Shown here in pieces: positions 53,454-63,257 of a stretch of 64,000 nucleotides of DNA; within the stretch, counting starts at the first letter, position 1; every line of letters starts with the position of its first letter. A program made the translations under genes and the position numbers. The notes below the pieces were generated by a model. That model did not search any database and was not told where the DNA came from. It saw nothing but the letters and a program-made list of their open reading frames with translations. This DNA is from Bacteroidota bacterium (GTDB lineage Bacteria > Bacteroidota > Rhodothermia > Rhodothermales > Rubricoccaceae), in the NCBI GenBank assembly GCA_039821555.1, contig JBCBNX010000001.1:438356-502355 (forward strand), given 5' to 3'.

Positions 53454-55340
53454 ATGCGTACCCATTCTTCGAAGCCTTCGCGTCGTGCGCCATCGAAAGC
53501 GCCGCCGTTGGAATCAAAACCGGACGAGGCAACCCCCGACGCTTCGAAAGTCCCGCTCCTCCCTGCGCTGGGTCGAATTCTGGCGCTCGCTCGGCCCTAC
53601 GCCGGCCGCCTTGCTATCGCGCTCATCCTGACGGTGGGCGCTACCGTCGTCTCGCTGATCGTGCCGCTTGGGCTCCGCGAGTTGCTCGACGCCGTCTTCG
53701 AGGCAGGTAACAGCGGGCTTCTCGACACGCTCACCGTGCTCTTGCTCGGCCTGTTCGTGGCACGAGCCCTGTTGAGTCTCGCCGGTGAGTACCTCCTCGG
53801 CTGGACCGGCGAGCGTGTCGTCTCGGACTTGCGGCAGCGTCTCTACGCACACCTGCATCGGTTGGGGCTTCGCTTCTATGCCGAGAGCCGTACGGGCGAA
53901 ATCACGTCGCGCCTCACCAACGACGTCTCGAAGATTCAGAGCGCGGCAACGAGTTCGCTTTCCAGCCTGCTCACCGAAACGATTTCCTTCATCGGTGCCG
54001 TCGGGCTGATGCTGTTTCTCAACTGGCGGCTGTCGCTGGTCATCTTTGCTACGGTCCCGGCCGTCTCATTCCTCACACGCTGGGCCGGCGTGAAGCTCCG
54101 GCAACTCGCCCGCTCGATTCAAGATCAGCTCGCCGACACGACGGCCATCGCCGAGGAAGCCATCCAGGGCATTCGTGTTGTGAAGGCCTTTGCACGAGAG
54201 CCCTACGAGGTGGCGCGCTACAGCGAGGGCGTCGAGGCGCTCTTCGAAACGTCGCGCCGCAAGATCCTTTTCTCGTCGGCCTTCTGGTCCAGCGTGGGGA
54301 TGATCTTCATGATGGTGATCGTCGGCATTTTCTGGTTCGGGGGGCGCGAGGTGCTTGCGGGGCGGCTCACGGCGGGCGACCTCGTCGCGTTCATTTTCTA
54401 CGCGCTCACGATTTCGAGGGCGGTCGGCTCGCTGTCCCGCCTCTACACGACCTACAGCAGCGCCGCCGGGGCGTCGGAGCGGTTGTTCGACCTACTCGAC
54501 ACCGTCCCGGAAATCCCTGAGGCTCAGAGGGCCCAACCACTCGCACGTCCCAGCGGCGCCGTTGCCTTCGATGCGGTGTCGTTTGCCTACGACGATGGGC
54601 ACCCCGTGCTCACGGATGTATCGTTTGCAGTGGAGCCCGGAACGACGGTCGCGCTCGTCGGACCGAGTGGCGCCGGAAAGACGACGCTCCTCAACCTGGT
54701 TCCACGTTTCTACGACCCCGCCGCGGGTCGCGTCACGTTCGATGGGCACGACCTACGCGAACTGCAGATCGCCTCGTTGCGCAATCACATCTCGATCGTG
54801 GCACAGGACGTACAGCTCTTTGGGCGCTCCGTGCGTGAGAACATCCGCTATGGCCGCCTCGACGCCTGCGATGCCGACGTGGAGGCTGCAGCCCAGGCTG
54901 CCAACGCGCACGACTTTATCACCGCACTTCCGGGGGGCTACGATGCCGAGATCGGCGAGGACGGCGTCAAGCTGTCCGGCGGCCAGCGACAGCGCCTCGC
55001 CATCGCCCGCGCGCTGCTCCGGGACCCGGCCGTGCTGCTCTTAGACGAGGCCACGTCCGCGCTCGATGCGGAGAGCGAAGCGCTCGTGCAAGAGGCGCTC
55101 GCTCGGTTGATGGACGGCCGCACGACCTTCGTCATCGCCCATCGTCTCGCAACCGTTCGCGACGCCGACCGGATCCTCGTGCTGGACCACGGTCGCATCG
55201 TCGAGACGGGCACGCACGACGAACTCGTCGCGCTAGACGGCCTGTACGCTCGTCTCGCAGCGATGCAGTTCAACGGGGCCGATGTCGGTTTCACGGGGCC
55301 GTCGAGTGAAAACGGAGCGACGGAGCTGCTGATGTCGTGA
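53454..55340 (+). CDS. ABC exporter, fused permease and ATPase (MsbA-like)
   Basis: Protein of 628 residues. Six hydrophobic segments form the ABC transmembrane type 1 domain (about 50-335), with the intracellular loop FYAESRTGEITSRLTNDVSKIQ. The ATPase domain (about 370-600) has VALVGPSGAGKTTLLNL, LSGGQRQRLAIARALLRDP, VLLLDEATSALDAES and VIAHRLATVRDADRI. Such homodimeric exporters move lipids or drugs. It is divergent from EVE-McrB, with about 118 bases of shared promoter region. The substrate is unknown. Confidence 0.94.
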   Translation: MRTHSSKPSRRAPSKAPPLESKPDEATPDASKVPLLPALGRILALARPYAGRLAIALILTVGATVVSLIVPLGLRELLDAVFEAGNSGLLDTLTVLLLGLFVARALLSLAGEYLLGWTGERVVSDLRQRLYAHLHRLGLRFYAESRTGEITSRLTNDVSKIQSAATSSLSSLLTETISFIGAVGLMLFLNWRLSLVIFATVPAVSFLTRWAGVKLRQLARSIQDQLADTTAIAEEAIQGIRVVKAFAREPYEVARYSEGVEALFETSRRKILFSSAFWSSVGMIFMMVIVGIFWFGGREVLAGRLTAGDLVAFIFYALTISRAVGSLSRLYTTYSSAAGASERLFDLLDTVPEIPEAQRAQPLARPSGAVAFDAVSFAYDDGHPVLTDVSFAVEPGTTVALVGPSGAGKTTLLNLVPRFYDPAAGRVTFDGHDLRELQIASLRNHISIVAQDVQLFGRSVRENIRYGRLDACDADVEAAAQAANAHDFITALPGGYDAEIGEDGVKLSGGQRQRLAIARALLRDPAVLLLDEATSALDAESEALVQEALARLMDGRTTFVIAHRLATVRDADRILVLDHGRIVETGTHDELVALDGLYARLAAMQFNGADVGFTGPSSENGATELLMS

Positions 55341-55449
55341 CGCATCCCTGAAGGGCGACCTGGGCAATTTGGATAGGGGCAAGCCGTTTGGTCGGCTCCA
55401 AGTTTCGGCCCGCCCTATCTTCGGGCTTTCCTACCTACTCGTCCTACCG

Positions 55450-57147
55450 ATGTCAGACGACGCCCGCGATCCTGAGGAGCGCTTGACTTCCTCGCCCGAG
55501 GAGTTTTCCACCTCCCCCGACGACAGCCCCATCTCCACGAACGGTAGCCCGTCGTCCAACGGGAAAGGTGCTTCGTCCGAGGAGCCCAGCGGGTTCTTTG
55601 CGAAGTTCCTCGCTTTCGTCGAGTGGTTGGGCAACCTGCTTCCGCACCCGGTGACGCTGTTCGCGCTGTTTGCCTTTGGCGTGGTGCTCATCAGCGGAAT
55701 CGCGGGGTGGCTGGAGTTGGCCGTCGAAGATCCGCGCCCTGACGGTGCACGCGGCCGCACCGACGACGGCATGATCCGCGCCGTGTCGCTCATGACCGGC
55801 GAGGGGCTGCGCTTCATCGTAACCACGCTCGTGACCAACTTCACGGGGTTCGTGCCGCTCGGAACGGTGCTCGTGGCGCTGTTGGGCGTGGGCGTGGCAG
55901 AGTACTCGGGCATGCTCTCGGCGCTGATTCGCGGCATCGTGCTCAAGGCGCCCAAAGGCCTCGTGACGATGGCGATCGTGTTCTCGGGCGTGCTCTCCAA
56001 CACGGCGAGCGAGATGGGCTACGTCGTCCTAGTGCCGCTCGCGGGCGTGATTTTCCTGGCCCTCGGGAGGCACCCGCTGGCGGGGATGGCCGCAGCTTTC
56101 GCAGGCGTCTCGGGCGGCTACTCGGCGAACCTTCTCATCGGCACCGTAGACCCGCTCCTGGCGGGCATCACGCAGGAAGCCGCCCAGCTTATCGACCCGG
56201 AGTATGAGGTCCACGCGGCGGTGAACTGGTACTTCATGATGATCAGCACCTTTCTGATCACCGGCGTAGGGACCTACGTGACGGCGAAGATCGTGGAGCC
56301 GCGGCTGGGATCTTATGACGATTCGAACGCCGACCCCAGCATCCACGACGAGAACGCGATGGAGCCGCTCAGCGCGAAGGAGGTCAGCGGCCTCCGCTGG
56401 GCGGGCGTTGCCTCGCTGGTCGTCTTCGGCATCCTGGCCTTGCTCGTCGTTCCTGAGAGTGGCGTGCTGCGCAACCCGGAGACAGGTGCCGTGCTCAACT
56501 CGCCGTTCCTTCGCGGGATCGTCGCGTTCATCTTCGTGGCGTTCTTGATCCCTGGCGCCGTCTATGGCTGGGTCGTTGGCACTGTGCGTTCGGACCGCGA
56601 CGTGGTCGAGGGCATGGCCAACGCCATGAGCACGCTCGGGCTCTACATCGTGCTCGTGTTCTTCGCGGCGCAGTTCGTGGCCTTCTTCCGCGAGACGCAG
56701 CTCGGCGCGATCCTCGCCGTGACCGGCTCCAACTTCCTCATCGAGGCGAACCTGACGGGGCCGCTCGTCTTCATCCCGTTCATCTTGATGTGCTGCTTCG
56801 TCAACCTCATGCTTGGTTCGGCGAGCGCGCAGTGGGCCGTCACCGCGCCCATCTTCGTGCCGATGCTCATGCTGATCGGCTACAGCCCGGAGGTCATCCA
56901 GGCCGCCTACCGCATCGGCGACTCGACGACCAACATCATCACGCCGATGATGAGCTACTTTGGGCTCATCCTCGCCTTCGCAGCGAAGTACGACCGCAAG
57001 ATGGGGATCGGGACCATCATCGCCACGATGCTGCCCTACTCGATCTTCTTCCTCATCGGGTGGGTCATCTTGTTCTACCTCTGGGTTTTCGTGCTCGGTA
57101 TGCCAGTCGGCCCAGAGGCGCCGACTTTCTACACACCGGGCAACTAA
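55450..57147 (+). CDS. AbgT-family transporter
   Basis: Polytopic membrane protein of 565 residues related to p-aminobenzoyl-glutamate transporters and AbgT-type antimetabolite exporters. A 45-residue Ser/Glu/Pro-rich cytoplasmic leader precedes the first segment LPHPVTLFALFAFGVVLISG. Further signatures are GMLSALIRGIVLKAP, SNTASEMGYVVLVPLAG, GVSGGYSANLLIGTVDPLLAGI, GSASAQWAVTAPIFVPML and GDSTTNIITPMMSYFGLIL. The ATG at 55450 begins the leader; an earlier in-frame ATG at 55369 is less likely. Confidence 0.93.
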   Translation: MSDDARDPEERLTSSPEEFSTSPDDSPISTNGSPSSNGKGASSEEPSGFFAKFLAFVEWLGNLLPHPVTLFALFAFGVVLISGIAGWLELAVEDPRPDGARGRTDDGMIRAVSLMTGEGLRFIVTTLVTNFTGFVPLGTVLVALLGVGVAEYSGMLSALIRGIVLKAPKGLVTMAIVFSGVLSNTASEMGYVVLVPLAGVIFLALGRHPLAGMAAAFAGVSGGYSANLLIGTVDPLLAGITQEAAQLIDPEYEVHAAVNWYFMMISTFLITGVGTYVTAKIVEPRLGSYDDSNADPSIHDENAMEPLSAKEVSGLRWAGVASLVVFGILALLVVPESGVLRNPETGAVLNSPFLRGIVAFIFVAFLIPGAVYGWVVGTVRSDRDVVEGMANAMSTLGLYIVLVFFAAQFVAFFRETQLGAILAVTGSNFLIEANLTGPLVFIPFILMCCFVNLMLGSASAQWAVTAPIFVPMLMLIGYSPEVIQAAYRIGDSTTNIITPMMSYFGLILAFAAKYDRKMGIGTIIATMLPYSIFFLIGWVILFYLWVFVLGMPVGPEAPTFYTPGN

Positions 57148-57176
57148 GCTTCATCCGTTTCGACCGCGCCTGACCG

Positions 57177-57578
57177 ATGCCCGGTCCCCCGCTCCCCGAC
57201 GTCGATGCCCGCGCCATCCGCGCCCTGCATGACCTCTGGGTGCGTGCCGAGATCGCGGGCGACGTCGAGACGCTCCTCGGCTGCTGCACGCCTGACGTTT
57301 GCTGGATCACCGATGACGGCGAGGAGGTCGAGATCGGCCACGACGCCGGGCGACGGCTCTTCACCTCGCCCCTGCGCCTGCTCGACCTCCAGACAGAGAT
57401 CACCGACCTCTACGGCGCCGAGGGCATCGCCTACAAGTCGTGCCGCTATGAAGCGCGGCACCGCGCTCCGGATGGGAGCTTCACGGCCAGCCGAGGCACC
57501 CATCTGTGGATCTTGCACCGGCTCAGCGAAGGCTGGCGCGTCTCGCTCGTGACCTGGCATCGTTCGCGGCGTCGGTGA
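57177..57578 (+). CDS. SnoaL/NTF2-like protein
   Basis: Single cone-shaped NTF2-like domain of 133 residues. The pattern ARAIRALHDLWVRAEIAGDVETLLGCCTPDVCWIT and the C-terminal GTHLWILHRLSEGWRVSLVTWH fit the SnoaL-like/DUF4440 group. Such proteins are small hydrolases, isomerases or ligand-binding proteins; no catalytic residue identifies which. It follows the AbgT gene by 29 bases and probably shares its transcript. Confidence 0.8.
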   Translation: MPGPPLPDVDARAIRALHDLWVRAEIAGDVETLLGCCTPDVCWITDDGEEVEIGHDAGRRLFTSPLRLLDLQTEITDLYGAEGIAYKSCRYEARHRAPDGSFTASRGTHLWILHRLSEGWRVSLVTWHRSRRR

Positions 57579-57667
57579 GCACGTCGGCGTGGTGCCACGG
57601 GTTGTTTGTCACAGGTTGTGCGTCTGAGCGATGCGGACGATCTTGCCGCGCACCCATCCCACTGCCC

Positions 57668-60600
57668 ATGCGTCGCCTGCTCATTCTTTCGCTGCTCCTG
57701 AGTCCGTTCGTTGCCACCGCGCAACTCTCGGACGATTTCTCCGACGGCGACTTCACTGCAAACCCGACGTGGACGGGCGACACGGATCGGTTCTCAGTCG
57801 TCCCCTTCGAAGGCGATTTTGCGCTGCGCTCGGATGGCCTCGCCGCGAGCGACACCATCGCACTAGCGACCCCGAGCGCAACGACGGCAAGCACGTGGCG
57901 CTTCCGCTTTCGATTCGAGGACAACCTCACGACTGGCAAAGGCACGCGCGTCTATCTGCTCGCAGACACGGACGACCTCAAAGGCGAGGTGCGCGGCTAC
58001 TACGTCCAGATCGGCACGAACAACAGCGACGAAATCCGGCTCTACCGGCAGGACGGGCCCCCTTCAGCTCGGGTCGAACTCGGCGACGGCATCCTTGACG
58101 TGGTGTCCGGTGATGCGGGCGATGTGATCGTCGAGGTGACGCGCGATGACGCAGGACTATGGACCGTCACCGCCAATCCAGACGCGAGCGGGCCGAGCCT
58201 CACCGCCTCGGACGACACGTACGCCTCCGGCACCCACGTTGGCATCTGGCTCAAACACACGTCGGCAGCAGGCCAAGCGTTTTTTTGGGACGACTTCGAA
58301 GTCGCTGGAAGCAGCAGCGATACGACGCCCCCTGTCGCCGAGTCCGTGATCGCCGGGCCGACACTGCTGACGGTTCAGTTTTCCGAACCAATCGACCGCG
58401 ACACGATCGAACCCGATGACTTCGTGGTACCAGGCGTAGGCTCTCCGTTCGCGACCGAGCGTGACAATTTCGATGGCATCCGGTTGTTTTTCAGCAGTGC
58501 ATTCGCACCAGGGTCCTATACGTTGGAAGTCCGTGGCCTCGCCGACGCCGCAGGCAACCTGCTCGTCCCGACCGTGCTCCCTTTCGAGATCGAGGGCGAC
58601 CCGCCCGTGCTCGTCGAGGCAATCCCGCTCTCAGAAACCATAGTCGAGGTCCGCTTCAACGAGCCCATAGGCAACATCGATGACCGGCTTCTCTTCGAGA
58701 TCACGCCGGGAATCGGTACGCCCATCGAGGCGGGCATCCCCCTCAATCCGCCGGTAGCCGTCAACCTACTCACGCTCGGATCGCCGCTCGTCGAAGGGAC
58801 GCTCTACACCGTCACCGCGCGGGGTGCCATCGACGCGCTCGGCAACGTGCAGCCCGAAACCTCAGCCTCGTTCTTCTTCGGAACGCCCGCGGTCCCGACC
58901 CTCGGCGACTTGGTCGTGAATGAGATCATGTACGACCCGCCGACCGGTGGCTCCGATGAGTATGTGGAAGTCTTCAACCGGACCACGTCGGCGTTCGACC
59001 TCAGCGAGTTCTTGTTGGCTGACGCCACTGCTGCGTCCCGGATCGCCTCTGTGCCGACGGTGATTCAACCAGGCGGCTTCGGCGTGCTCGTGCGCGACTC
59101 GCTCGCCTTCGCTACGGCCTTTCCCGGCGTCCCGTTCGTGGAAGTGCCATCGTGGCGGGCCCTCAACAACGGCGGCGACGACGTGACGCTCCTGTATCAA
59201 CCCGCCGACGAGGACCCACCCGTCGAGATCGACCAGGTGCCCTACCTCCCGAGTTGGGGCGGGACCGACGCTGCACTGGAGCGGATCGACCCCGAGGGGC
59301 CCTCTGCTTCTGCCTCGAATTTTGCCACCACGACCGATCCGAGCGGTGGTACTCCAGGCGCAGCCAACAGCGTGTTTGCCCCCGACGAAACGCCGCCAGC
59401 GCTCGCTGAGGTCGAAGCCCTCTCTGCAACCGAGTTGCTCGTGCGTTTCGACGAACCCGTCGACGCTGCCACAGCAGGCACCGCGTCAAATTACACGATC
59501 TCAGACGGCATCGGGGCGCCCAGCGCAGCCATGGTGGCGCCCGAAGGAGACCCGGCCGAGGTGGCACTAACCCTTGGCACGCCACTCACGGGTCCGCGGG
59601 CCTTCGAGTTGGTCGCACGCAACATCGCCGACCAACGCGGCAACGTCCTCGCAGAGGGACGCGTGTCGTTGTTCTTCGGTGAGGGCGACACCCCAGACCC
59701 GAACGACCTCGTCCTCAACGAGATCATGTACGACCCACCGAGCGGAGGCTCCAGCGAATACGTCGAGGTGTTCAACCGCACCACCGACCGCGTCTTCAAC
59801 CTCCGTGACTTCACGCTCGATGATGCCTCTATCGTACCCACCGCCATCACCGATGCGGCGGCGTTCGTCAGTCCAGGCGACTACGCGGTCATTGTGCAGG
59901 ACCTCGACGCGTTTCGGGCAGCCTTTCCCAACTTCGACGCCACGGGCGCGGTCGTCATAGAACAACGCGGTTGGGGCACGCTCAACAACAGCGGCGACAC
60001 TGTCATACTCAGCTTCAGTGCCGACGACCCCGTCGTGATCGACTCCGTCGCCTACCTCGCCAGTTTCGGCGGCGATGGCGTTGCGCTGGAACGGAAAGAT
60101 CCCGCAGGAGCCTCGTCGAGCCGCAGCAACTTCGCCACGTCGACGGACCCGGCTGGAGGCACGCCGGGCCGCCAGAACAGCGTGTTCGAACTGGATGAGA
60201 CGCCGCCGATGCTCGTCGGTGCTGAGGCGCTCGATGCGACGCGCCTGTTGGTCCGCTTCGACGAGCCGCTCGCCCAGGACGGCGCTGAGAACCCTGCCAA
60301 CTACACCATTTCGGGCGGCATCGGCGAGCCTAGCGCCGCCCTGCTTGCGCCGGAGGGCGATCCGACAGACGTGCTGCTTACGCTAGGCACTGCGCTGTCT
60401 GGACCACAGAGCTACACCCTCACCGTACGTGGCGCGTCAGACCTACGCGGTAACGCGATTGCCGAGACATCGACGCGATTCTTCTTCGGCGAAGGCGACA
60501 TACCGATCCCCGGCGATCTCGTCCTCAATGAAATCCTCTACGACCCCCCCGCCAACGGTGCAGGCGAGTACGTCGAGGTCTTCAATAGCACGACCGACAA

Positions 60601-62443
60601 GGTCTTCGACCTACGCCAGTTCGCACTCGACGATGCCAGCGTAGTGCCTACGCCTGTGACGGACCAGCCGGTTTTCGTCGAGCCCGGCGGCTATGGCGTC
60701 ATCGTGCAAAATGCTGACGCCTTCCGCGCTGTTTTCGGGGGGCGCGGCGAGGTTGAGCAGGCCGGCTGGGGCTCGCTCAACAACAGCGGCGACACGGCGG
60801 TCCTAAGCTTTCTCGGTGGCGTGGCTCCGGTGGTGCTCGACTCGGTCGCCTACACGCCCAGCTTTGGCGGCGACGGTGTGGCGCTTGAGCGCAAGGACCC
60901 TGCCGGGCCGTCGCAGAGCCGCGCCAACTTCGCTTCGTCCGTTGACCCGGCGGGCGGGACACCGGGCGCGCTGAACAGTGCCTTCGAGCCGGACACGTTC
61001 GGGCCGCTCCCTGTCGAAGCGGAGATTGCGGCCGACGAGCGCAGCCTCGTGGTATTCTTCGACGAGCCATTGGACGTCGCCAGCGTAGATGTTGCGGCGT
61101 TTACACTCGCAGCGGATGGCATCGCCGTGCCCGCAATCACGGAAGTCACCATCGCTGCGGGCTCGGAACCAACGGTGCAACTCACGCTCGACGGCCGCCT
61201 ACCCACTGGCGATCTGACGCTGACCGTCACCGGCGTCCGCGACCTGCTCGGCAACGAGACAACCGGGGCTGCGCTGCTCATCCCGTTTGTCGCCGATGTC
61301 ACGCCGCCTTCTGTGACGAGCGCCGTCGTGCTGTCGCCAACCAGCATCGCCGTGCTCTTCAGCGAGGTCGTGCCCGCGTCAACGGCGCTAGTGCCCGACA
61401 GCTATGCGGTGGACCAAGGCATCGGCGCTCCCCGCAGCGTCGTGTATGACACAGCGCTCATCGGCGAGGCGGTGCGGCTGACGTTCGAGACGCCTCTGGC
61501 CGAGCAGACGCTCTACACGCTCACGGTGTCTGGGCTTGCCGATCGCAGCGGTAACGTGAGCAGCGCTCAGTCTGTGCTCCTGTTCTTCGGCGAAACGGAC
61601 ACGCCGAACCCCGGTGACATCGTCGTCAACGAGTTCATGTTCGATCCGCTGGCCGGAGTAGATGGCGAATACGTCGAGCTGCGCAACCTGACGGACAAGA
61701 CTTTCAACCTCCAGCAATTCCGACTCACGGACGACGGGGATCCCGACGCCTCCCCGATCAGCGATACGCCGCTCCTCCTCGCACCCGATGGGCTGCTCGT
61801 GCTCGCGCAGGCCCCTGACAGCGTCCGCGCCGTCTTCGGCGACGTTCCCAACCTCTTTGCCGCCGACGACTTCCCCGGGCTCAACAACACCGAAGATGCC
61901 GTGGTGCTCTCGACCCGCATCGACGGACGCGCGGTGACCATCGACTCGGTGGCGTACAGCAATGAGTGGCACCGCCCTGAACTGCGGGAGACGGACGGGG
62001 TCGCCCTCGAACGCATCGCGGGCGACGGCCCGCCGAGCGAAGCGTCAAACTGGTCGAGCAGCCTCGCCGCAAGTGGGGGCACGCCAGGGCTGGTCAACAG
62101 CGTATTTGTCGATCCGCAGGCCCCGCCCCCGGGCGACGCAGGCCTGACGATCGACTCACCGTTTGCGCCCGACGAAGGCCAATCGGCGCGGATCGCGTTC
62201 ACGCTGGAGAGCGATGCCGCGCTCGTGCGCGTGCGCGTCTTCGACGGCGCCGGGCGGCTAGTCCGCAGTCTCGAATCGGGCGACCTTGTTGGGCGCAGCG
62301 GCTTCCTCGACTGGAACGGACGCGACGACGCCGGGCGGCAACTTCGGGTCGGGATCTACGTCGTCCTCCTCGAAGCACTCGACGCGCAGGGCGGCTCTAC
62401 GGAAGCCTACAAGGATGTGGCCGTGCTAGCCCGGCGATTCTAG
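57668..62443 (+). CDS. Secreted giant protein with four lamin-tail domains and FlgD-like C-terminus
   Basis: Protein of 1591 residues. A signal peptide MRRLLILSLLLSPFVATAQ is followed by a concanavalin/laminin-G-like region (about 25-215). Next come alternating SbsA_Ig/Big-type strands (LVRFDEPL, RVFFDEP-like phrases) and four lamin-tail domains starting near residues 410, 676, 946 and 1311, each opening with a version of LVLNEIMYDPP and EYVEVFNRT. The end (about 1495-1591) has VRVFDGAGRLVRSLESGD and FLDWNGRDDAGR, a FlgD-like sorting domain. The lamin-tail copies are similar at the DNA level. It is probably a surface or adhesive protein exported by a type IX-like route. Confidence 0.88.
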   Translation: MRRLLILSLLLSPFVATAQLSDDFSDGDFTANPTWTGDTDRFSVVPFEGDFALRSDGLAASDTIALATPSATTASTWRFRFRFEDNLTTGKGTRVYLLADTDDLKGEVRGYYVQIGTNNSDEIRLYRQDGPPSARVELGDGILDVVSGDAGDVIVEVTRDDAGLWTVTANPDASGPSLTASDDTYASGTHVGIWLKHTSAAGQAFFWDDFEVAGSSSDTTPPVAESVIAGPTLLTVQFSEPIDRDTIEPDDFVVPGVGSPFATERDNFDGIRLFFSSAFAPGSYTLEVRGLADAAGNLLVPTVLPFEIEGDPPVLVEAIPLSETIVEVRFNEPIGNIDDRLLFEITPGIGTPIEAGIPLNPPVAVNLLTLGSPLVEGTLYTVTARGAIDALGNVQPETSASFFFGTPAVPTLGDLVVNEIMYDPPTGGSDEYVEVFNRTTSAFDLSEFLLADATAASRIASVPTVIQPGGFGVLVRDSLAFATAFPGVPFVEVPSWRALNNGGDDVTLLYQPADEDPPVEIDQVPYLPSWGGTDAALERIDPEGPSASASNFATTTDPSGGTPGAANSVFAPDETPPALAEVEALSATELLVRFDEPVDAATAGTASNYTISDGIGAPSAAMVAPEGDPAEVALTLGTPLTGPRAFELVARNIADQRGNVLAEGRVSLFFGEGDTPDPNDLVLNEIMYDPPSGGSSEYVEVFNRTTDRVFNLRDFTLDDASIVPTAITDAAAFVSPGDYAVIVQDLDAFRAAFPNFDATGAVVIEQRGWGTLNNSGDTVILSFSADDPVVIDSVAYLASFGGDGVALERKDPAGASSSRSNFATSTDPAGGTPGRQNSVFELDETPPMLVGAEALDATRLLVRFDEPLAQDGAENPANYTISGGIGEPSAALLAPEGDPTDVLLTLGTALSGPQSYTLTVRGASDLRGNAIAETSTRFFFGEGDIPIPGDLVLNEILYDPPANGAGEYVEVFNSTTDKVFDLRQFALDDASVVPTPVTDQPVFVEPGGYGVIVQNADAFRAVFGGRGEVEQAGWGSLNNSGDTAVLSFLGGVAPVVLDSVAYTPSFGGDGVALERKDPAGPSQSRANFASSVDPAGGTPGALNSAFEPDTFGPLPVEAEIAADERSLVVFFDEPLDVASVDVAAFTLAADGIAVPAITEVTIAAGSEPTVQLTLDGRLPTGDLTLTVTGVRDLLGNETTGAALLIPFVADVTPPSVTSAVVLSPTSIAVLFSEVVPASTALVPDSYAVDQGIGAPRSVVYDTALIGEAVRLTFETPLAEQTLYTLTVSGLADRSGNVSSAQSVLLFFGETDTPNPGDIVVNEFMFDPLAGVDGEYVELRNLTDKTFNLQQFRLTDDGDPDASPISDTPLLLAPDGLLVLAQAPDSVRAVFGDVPNLFAADDFPGLNNTEDAVVLSTRIDGRAVTIDSVAYSNEWHRPELRETDGVALERIAGDGPPSEASNWSSSLAASGGTPGLVNSVFVDPQAPPPGDAGLTIDSPFAPDEGQSARIAFTLESDAALVRVRVFDGAGRLVRSLESGDLVGRSGFLDWNGRDDAGRQLRVGIYVVLLEALDAQGGSTEAYKDVAVLARRF

Positions 62444-62487
62444 GCACAGTCGGGCATCCTTCTTCCTGCTGGTTAATAGGCTATAGT

Positions 62488-62875
62488 TTGATCGTTAGAC
62501 TGGCACAGTCGTTGTCCGACGCTCATCGTCCTGAACGTTGCCTCACCTCGCTTGAGACGCTCCCGTCTTCGCTTTGGTCGATCGAAGAAGACCTCGACAT
62601 ATGGGGCAACAGCGCCCTCGTGTCACTGCAAGGGTTGCCCGATGGCTTTGAGCGGATCGGACGCTACCTCAACGTGCACGACAATCGCCGCCTGACTTCG
62701 CTGGAGGGGCTGCCGGCGACATTGACCTCCATTGGAAGCCTGGCGCTCGACGACTATGCCGAAGAATTGACGCTCGAAGGCCTACCGGAGTCGCTGTCGT
62801 TGCTGGGTCAGTTCACTTGCTGGGCTTCCGCCCACCGTAGCCATTGAAACCCTCTGGCTGGACGGCAACGATAGT
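62488..62875 (+). pseudogene. Decayed leucine-rich-repeat gene
   Basis: The frame from 62488 encodes LRR phrases ALVSLQGLPDGFERIGRYL, RRLTSLEGLPATLTSIGSLA and LTLEGLPESLSLLG. After about 62815 the pattern continues in another frame as GLPPTVAIETLWLDGND, so a frameshift lies near 62810-62822. Continuation stops near 62866-62875, where the transposase remnant on the other strand begins. The start codon is uncertain and the gene appears truncated at both ends. Confidence 0.65.
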
Positions 62876-63085
62876 GGCTTCTTCCTCGGGCGAGAGCACG
62901 GCCGAGCACGGGTGCTTCGGCCCCATCGGCACGTTCTCAACCGTCTAGCGCTTGCGCCACTTGGCGACGATCTTGCGGTTGAGGGCGTGGCGCTCAGCAA
63001 GAGCACTCACGGTCTGCTGGCTGCGCTGGAGGGATCGGCGGACGGCCTGAGTTGTGCGGGCGCTGCCGTGTAGAACTTGTCCCAT
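62864..63085 (-). pseudogene. IS481-type transposase remnant
   Basis: Reading from the ATG at 63085, the frame gives ARTTQAVRRSLQRSQQTVSA, the helix-turn-helix phrase RHALNRKIVAKWRKR, then an in-frame TAG at 62945-62947. It resumes TVENVPMGPKHPCSAVLSPE, very like the N-terminus of IS481-family transposases. The catalytic DDE part is absent, so the element is dead. No clear inverted repeat or target duplication is visible at its edges. A sequence starting TGTTTAGTCCCAGAG on the same strand near 63142 might be an old IS end. Confidence 0.72.
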
Positions 63086-63257
63086 AGGTCTTGGGGGTTG
63101 AGGTGGTCGAAAGGTAGACCATCACACTCTGGGACTAAACACCTAGTGTGGCGACCAGCCGACTCGCTCCCATCCGGTAGCCCTTTGTGTTTGCGGTTCT
63201 AGGAAGGCAGGGTTATCGTGGGGTCCCTCCGTTCCTCTCCGCGTGCTCCAGCCCCCG

